Shown: one piece after another, positions 60,609-64,000 of the stretch | Position numbering within the stretch: the stretch's first letter is position 1 | How the letters are laid out: every line of letters starts with the position of its first letter | Assembly: GCA_945905735.1 (NCBI GenBank) | Contig: CAMDQC010000003.1 | Location: 1-64,000 of the forward strand | Origin: Prosthecobacter debontii | GTDB lineage: Bacteria > Verrucomicrobiota > Verrucomicrobiia > Chthoniobacterales > Chthoniobacteraceae | Reading direction: 5' to 3' | DNA: 64,000 bases | The notes under the pieces: model-generated | What the model was told of the DNA's origin: nothing | What the model saw: only the letters and a program-made list of their open reading frames with translations | Database searches by the model: none | Translations under genes and position numbers: made by a program

Positions 60609-61574
60609 ATGAAACAAAAACTCATCACACTCATCGCGTGCGCGCTCGTATTTCTCACGGGCTGCGACAAGAAGGCCGACACCACCACCACGCCCGACAA
60701 ACCGTCGAAAGGCACCATCGGCGTCTCACTGCTCACGCTCGATAATCCGTTCTTCAAAGTCATCGGCGACAACATCGCCGCCGAGGGCAAGAAACACGGC
60801 TACGAGACCATCGTCGTGAGCGGCGACAAAGACGTGGCGAAACAAAGCAATCAGGTGAAGGACTTCATCGTGAAGAAGGTCGCCGCCATCGTGCTCAGCC
60901 CGTGCGATTCGAAGGGAATCGTCACGGTGATCAAAGAAGCAAACGCAGCAGGCATCCCGGTGTTCACCGTGGACATCCCGTGCAACGAACCGGGCGTAAA
61001 AATCGCCACGCAGATCTCCACCGATAATTTCGGCGGCGGGCGTGAGGCTGGCAAGGCGATGATCGAGGCGCTCGGCGAAGCAGGCGGAAAAGTCGCAGTC
61101 CTCGCCTTCAATCAAGTCGAGTCGTGCATTCTTCGAGTGAAGGGATTTCGCGAAGTCATCGACGCCCACAACGCCACCGGCAAGGCGAAGATCGAAATCG
61201 TCGCTGAGCTGGAGAGCGGAGGCGCGAAAGACATCGGCTTCAAAGCGGCGGAAGACGCGCTGCAAGCCAATGCCGACATCCGCGGCATCTTCGCCATTAA
61301 CGACCCCGCTGCCCTCGGTGCCCGCGCCGCGCTGGAAAAAGCAGGCAAGACAAGCGTGCTGATCATCGGTTTTGACGGACAACCCGAAGGCAAGCAGGCC
61401 ATCAAGGAAGGCAAAATCTACGCCGACCCGATTCAATTCCCCGAGAAGATGGGCATCGAAATGGTGAATGCGCTCATCAAGCATTCCAAAGGTGAGACGC
61501 TGCCTCAGCAGATGCTCATTCCCACCAGCCTCTACCGCAAGGCTGACGCCGAAAAAGACGCATCGCTCAAGTAA
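60609..61574 (+). CDS. Sugar ABC transporter substrate-binding lipoprotein (RbsB family)
   Basis: A 321-residue lipoprotein. The signal KQKLITLIACALVFLTGC has a lipobox with cysteine at the end. The mature part is a type I periplasmic binding protein: GTIGVSLLTLDNPFFKVIGD, IVLSPCDSKGIVTVIKEA, IPVFTVDIPCNEPGVKIATQ and FAINDPAALGARAALEKAG, as in RbsB/MglB. The ribose-type N-D-P triad is visible (DNPFF, D in NDPAALG and IGFDGQPEG). It captures a sugar for the ABC transporter encoded downstream. The dehydrogenase gene starts 2 bp after its stop. Confidence 0.92.
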   Translation: MKQKLITLIACALVFLTGCDKKADTTTTPDKPSKGTIGVSLLTLDNPFFKVIGDNIAAEGKKHGYETIVVSGDKDVAKQSNQVKDFIVKKVAAIVLSPCDSKGIVTVIKEANAAGIPVFTVDIPCNEPGVKIATQISTDNFGGGREAGKAMIEALGEAGGKVAVLAFNQVESCILRVKGFREVIDAHNATGKAKIEIVAELESGGAKDIGFKAAEDALQANADIRGIFAINDPAALGARAALEKAGKTSVLIIGFDGQPEGKQAIKEGKIYADPIQFPEKMGIEMVNALIKHSKGETLPQQMLIPTSLYRKADAEKDASLK

Positions 61575-61575
61575 C

Positions 61576-62421
61576 ATGGCTGACTTTCTTCACGAGCTTG
61601 TGGGCTCGATGTCGCAAGGCGCAGCGGGCAACCCCACCGTCGCGATGATCGAAGCCGCCTTTGCGCATCACGGGTTGCATTGGCGCTATATCAATATGGA
61701 AGTGACGCCCGAAGACCTCGGGGCTGCCGTGCGTGGCGCGAAGGCGATGGGCTTTCGCGGCTTTAATTGCAGCCTGCCGCATAAAGTCACCGTGATACCG
61801 CACCTCGACGGTCTCGGCGAATCCGCTGCCGTGATGGGCGCGGTGAATTGCGTCGTTCGTCGCGGAGACAAACTCATCGGCGAAAACACCGACGGTAAAG
61901 GCTTCCTGAAGTCGCTCCAAACCGCCATCGACCCACGCGGGAAATCCGTCGTTCTCTTTGGAGCGGGCGGTGCAGCACGTGCCATCGCCGTGGAACTCGG
62001 GCTCGCAGGCACAAAGCGAATCACGATCGTCAATCGCTCCGAAGCCCGCGGTGCCGAACTCGTCAGCCTTCTGCGCGAAAAGCTGAAGCTCGATGCGGAA
62101 CTCGTCGTGTGGAATGGCGACTACTCGGTGCCCGTCGGGACCGACGTCGTCATCAACGGAACATCCATCGGCCTCTACGCCCCTGAAGCGCGACTCGCTC
62201 TCGATTTGAACTCGCTCAAACCCGGCATGGTCACGGCCGATGTGGTCTTCAGCCCCGTCCGCACGCGCTTCCTCGACGACTCCGCCGCCCGCGGTTGCAC
62301 GGCCATCGACGGCCTCGGGATGCTCGTGAATCAGGGCATCGTCGGCGTGCAGTTTTGGACGGGCATCGATCCGGATGCGGCGGTGATGCGCGCGGCGCTG
62401 GAAAAGGCGATGGGCGTATGA
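61576..62421 (+). CDS. Shikimate dehydrogenase-like enzyme of a sugar operon
   Basis: A 281-residue AroE-fold NAD(P)-dependent dehydrogenase. The catalytic K70 is in FNCSLPHKVTVIPHLD and D106 in GENTDGKGF. The Rossmann loop is LFGAGGAARAIAVELG (127-142) with NRSEARG (153-159), which favours NADP. The C-terminal DGLGMLVNQGIVGVQFWTG matches AroE. However, the substrate-binding N-terminal motif G-x-P-x-x-HSxSPxxHN is replaced by ELVGSMSQGAAGNPTVAMIE, so the shikimate serines are not in place. It lies between a sugar-binding lipoprotein (2-bp gap) and the transporter ATPase (4-bp overlap). A catabolic role on an imported cyclitol or related polyol is inferred; ordinary aroE is unlikely. Confidence 0.8.
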   Translation: MADFLHELVGSMSQGAAGNPTVAMIEAAFAHHGLHWRYINMEVTPEDLGAAVRGAKAMGFRGFNCSLPHKVTVIPHLDGLGESAAVMGAVNCVVRRGDKLIGENTDGKGFLKSLQTAIDPRGKSVVLFGAGGAARAIAVELGLAGTKRITIVNRSEARGAELVSLLREKLKLDAELVVWNGDYSVPVGTDVVINGTSIGLYAPEARLALDLNSLKPGMVTADVVFSPVRTRFLDDSAARGCTAIDGLGMLVNQGIVGVQFWTGIDPDAAVMRAALEKAMGV

Positions 62422-63908
62422 TTGACGATCCGCCGCTCATCAAAATGCGCGGCATCGTTAAGTCATTCCCCGGCGTGAAGGCGTTGCGGGGCGTGAGCCT
62501 TTCGCTACGTGCTGGCGAAGTGCTGGCGCTGCTTGGCGAGAACGGCGCGGGGAAAAGCTCGCTGATGAAAGTGCTCGGCGGCGCGCATTTGGCGGACGAA
62601 GGCGTTATCGAAATCGACGGGCGCGAGACGGTCTTCCGCTCGCCACAGGATTCGCGCAATGCGGGCGTGGCGGTCATTTATCAGGAGTTCAATCTCGTGC
62701 CGGGGCTTACTGCTGTGGAGAACATTTTCCTCGGGCAGGAAATCACGACCGGCGGATTCATCGCGCAGCGACAGGAGCGCAAGCGAGCGGAGGAACTATT
62801 CGGCAGACTCGGCATCGCCATGGACCTCGATACGCCATGCGGGCGGCTCACGACGGCGCAGCAGCAGCTCGTGGAAATTGCAAAGGCGCTCGCGTTTAAT
62901 GCGCGCATCATCGTGATGGACGAGCCGAGCGCCGCGCTCACGCAGCATGAAGTCGAGAAGCTCTTCGGCATCATCCGCGACCTCAAAAAGCAGGGCATCG
63001 GCGTCATCTACATCAGCCACCGGCTCGACGAGATTTTCACCATCGCCGACCGCGTCACCATTCTGCGCGACGGAGCAAACGTCGGCGAGCGCCCCATTGG
63101 CGAACTCACCCGCCGCGCGATGATCGAAATGATGGTCGGCCGGGAACTCACCAACGAATTCCCGGCGCGAACCTCCGCCATCGGCGAGGCGCGGCTTTCC
63201 GTATCCGGACTTCGAAGTGGACGCGCAGTGCAGGATGTTTCGTTCAACGTGCGACGCGGCGAAATCCTCGCGCTGACCGGCCTTGTCGGAGCGGGCCGCA
63301 CAGAGACGGTGCGACTCATCTTCGGCGCGGACCGACGCGAAGCCGGGACGATTTCACTCGATGGCGAGGCGCTCGACATCCGCGAGCCACGCGACGCCAT
63401 CGCTGCGGGAATCGGCCTGCTCACCGAAGACCGCAAACTCCAGGGGCTCGTGCTTGGACATAGTGTGCGGGAGAATTTTGGCCTGCCGAATCTCTCTTGG
63501 TTGTCGCGGCGCGGCTTTGTCCAGATGGGCCGCGAGCGGGAGGAATTTGCGAAATACAGCGACCTGCTCAAAATCAAAGTCGCCACACAGGAAACCCCCG
63601 CAGGCACGCTCTCCGGAGGCAACCAGCAAAAGGTCGTCCTCGCAAAATGGCTCGCTCGAAACTGCGAAGTCCTCATTTTCGATGAGCCGACACGCGGCAT
63701 CGATGTCGGTGCAAAATTTGAAATCTATCTGCTCATGAATGAACTCGCCGCAGCCGGAAAAGCCATCGTGATGATCAGCTCCGAACTCCCCGAAGTAATC
63801 GGCATGGCCGACCGTATCCTCGTCATGCACGCAGGGCGCGTGACCGGCGAATTTGCCGATGCGCGCTCCACCACACAGGAGCAAATCATTCAACTCGCAG
63901 TCGCCTGA
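62418..63908 (+). CDS. Sugar ABC transporter double ATP-binding protein (RbsA/MglA family)
   Basis: A 496-residue protein with two fused ATPase domains. Domain 1 (about 8-245) has Walker A GENGAGKSS, Q-loop VIYQEFNLVP, a signature-like LTTAQQQLVEIAKAL and Walker B IIVMDEPSAAL. Domain 2 (about 260-496) has a degenerate Walker A GLVGAGRTETVR, signature LSGGNQQKVVLAKWLA and Walker B VLIFDEPTRGIDVG. These are typical of ribose/galactose importers, in which the second site is weakly or not hydrolytic. It overlaps the dehydrogenase stop by ATGA and precedes the permease gene by 4 bp. Confidence 0.94.
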   Translation: MIDDPPLIKMRGIVKSFPGVKALRGVSLSLRAGEVLALLGENGAGKSSLMKVLGGAHLADEGVIEIDGRETVFRSPQDSRNAGVAVIYQEFNLVPGLTAVENIFLGQEITTGGFIAQRQERKRAEELFGRLGIAMDLDTPCGRLTTAQQQLVEIAKALAFNARIIVMDEPSAALTQHEVEKLFGIIRDLKKQGIGVIYISHRLDEIFTIADRVTILRDGANVGERPIGELTRRAMIEMMVGRELTNEFPARTSAIGEARLSVSGLRSGRAVQDVSFNVRRGEILALTGLVGAGRTETVRLIFGADRREAGTISLDGEALDIREPRDAIAAGIGLLTEDRKLQGLVLGHSVRENFGLPNLSWLSRRGFVQMGREREEFAKYSDLLKIKVATQETPAGTLSGGNQQKVVLAKWLARNCEVLIFDEPTRGIDVGAKFEIYLLMNELAAAGKAIVMISSELPEVIGMADRILVMHAGRVTGEFADARSTTQEQIIQLAVA

Positions 63909-63912
63909 CTCT

Positions 63913-64000
63913 ATGAAAAACTCCCGCTTTCTCGCTGACTACGGAATGGTGCTCGTGCTCCTCCTTCTGTGCGCATTCTTCAGCGTGGTGACCACGAAGG
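63913..64000 (+). CDS. ABC sugar transporter permease, RbsC family (3' partial)
   Basis: The first 29 residues are visible from the ATG at 63913, 4 bp after the ATPase stop: a short charged head (KNSRFLADYGM), then a transmembrane segment VLVLLLLCAFFSVVT. Position and start match RbsC-type permeases that follow RbsA homologues. The rest lies beyond the window. Confidence 0.75.
   Translation, partial: MKNSRFLADYGMVLVLLLLCAFFSVVTTK

Overview
The window is about 61-62% GC by eye, densely coded and without phage or insertion-sequence genes. It looks like the chromosome of a free-living verrucomicrobial bacterium (Verrucomicrobiota, possibly Chthoniobacterales/Spartobacteria). This rests on gene content: an autotransporter-repeat protein with a PEP-CTERM tail, a giant glycine-rich protein with an LEPR-like N-terminus, DUF1552/DUF1592/DUF1080 proteins, a Tat-exported Gfo/Idh/MocA oxidoreductase, NIPSNAP, PQQ-like propeller proteins, and a sigma/anti-sigma/secreted-protein trio. 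LpxL-, LolA- and heptosyltransferase-like genes indicate a Gram-negative envelope, and mqnE-mqnA indicate menaquinone synthesis by the futalosine route.

Layout. 1-2118: end of a PEP-CTERM exported protein. 2131-5493: hybrid histidine kinase plus a response regulator with a DUF4388 output domain (minus strand). 5569-8078: carbamoyltransferase, SxtJ-like and DUF5989 membrane proteins. 8080-8188: remnant of a GH78-like rhamnosidase C-terminus. 8272-9218: glyoxalase-fold protein and a BrnT/BrnA-like toxin-antitoxin pair. 9225-13415: secreted protein, sugar-type oxidoreductase, NIPSNAP, zinc-ribbon membrane protein. 13416-13854: intergenic region with a MITE-like palindrome. 13855-17236: APC permease, tRNA-Cys, glycyl-tRNA synthetase. 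17230-21573: glycosyltransferase locus. 21598-24096: LolA-like, LpxL-like, DUF3106-like and small anchor proteins. 24167-29866: PQQ-like propeller, hemL, kdgD, FHA-receiver protein, lipoprotein. 29932-31146: GlgA/GlgM-type glycosyltransferase. 31240-36351: giant repeat protein. 36555-38366: aminotransferase and Lrp/AsnC regulator. 38474-40006: ECF sigma operon. 40019-45766: photolyase, sppA, M1 aminopeptidase, engB. 45899-51150: c-type cytochrome, DUF1592, DUF1552, DUF1080. 51270-51740: broken heavy-metal P-type ATPase. 51941-56420: hypothetical membrane protein, MFS transporter, secreted protein, GT9. 56503-59192: rpmF-yceD and, divergently, mqnE-mqnA. 59391-64000: sugar operon with an epimerase-like protein, periplasmic lipoprotein, divergent shikimate-dehydrogenase homologue, double ATPase and the start of a permease.

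How the genes fit together. Most blocks are short operons with 4-34 bp overlaps. The strongest candidate for an undescribed function is the last operon: a ribose/galactose-type ABC transporter co-transcribed with an AroE-fold dehydrogenase whose shikimate-binding motif is missing. That suggests oxidation of an imported cyclitol or polyol rather than aromatic biosynthesis. Three palindromic interspersed elements and two gene relics show recent small-scale genome remodelling; one palindrome covers the start of mqnA.
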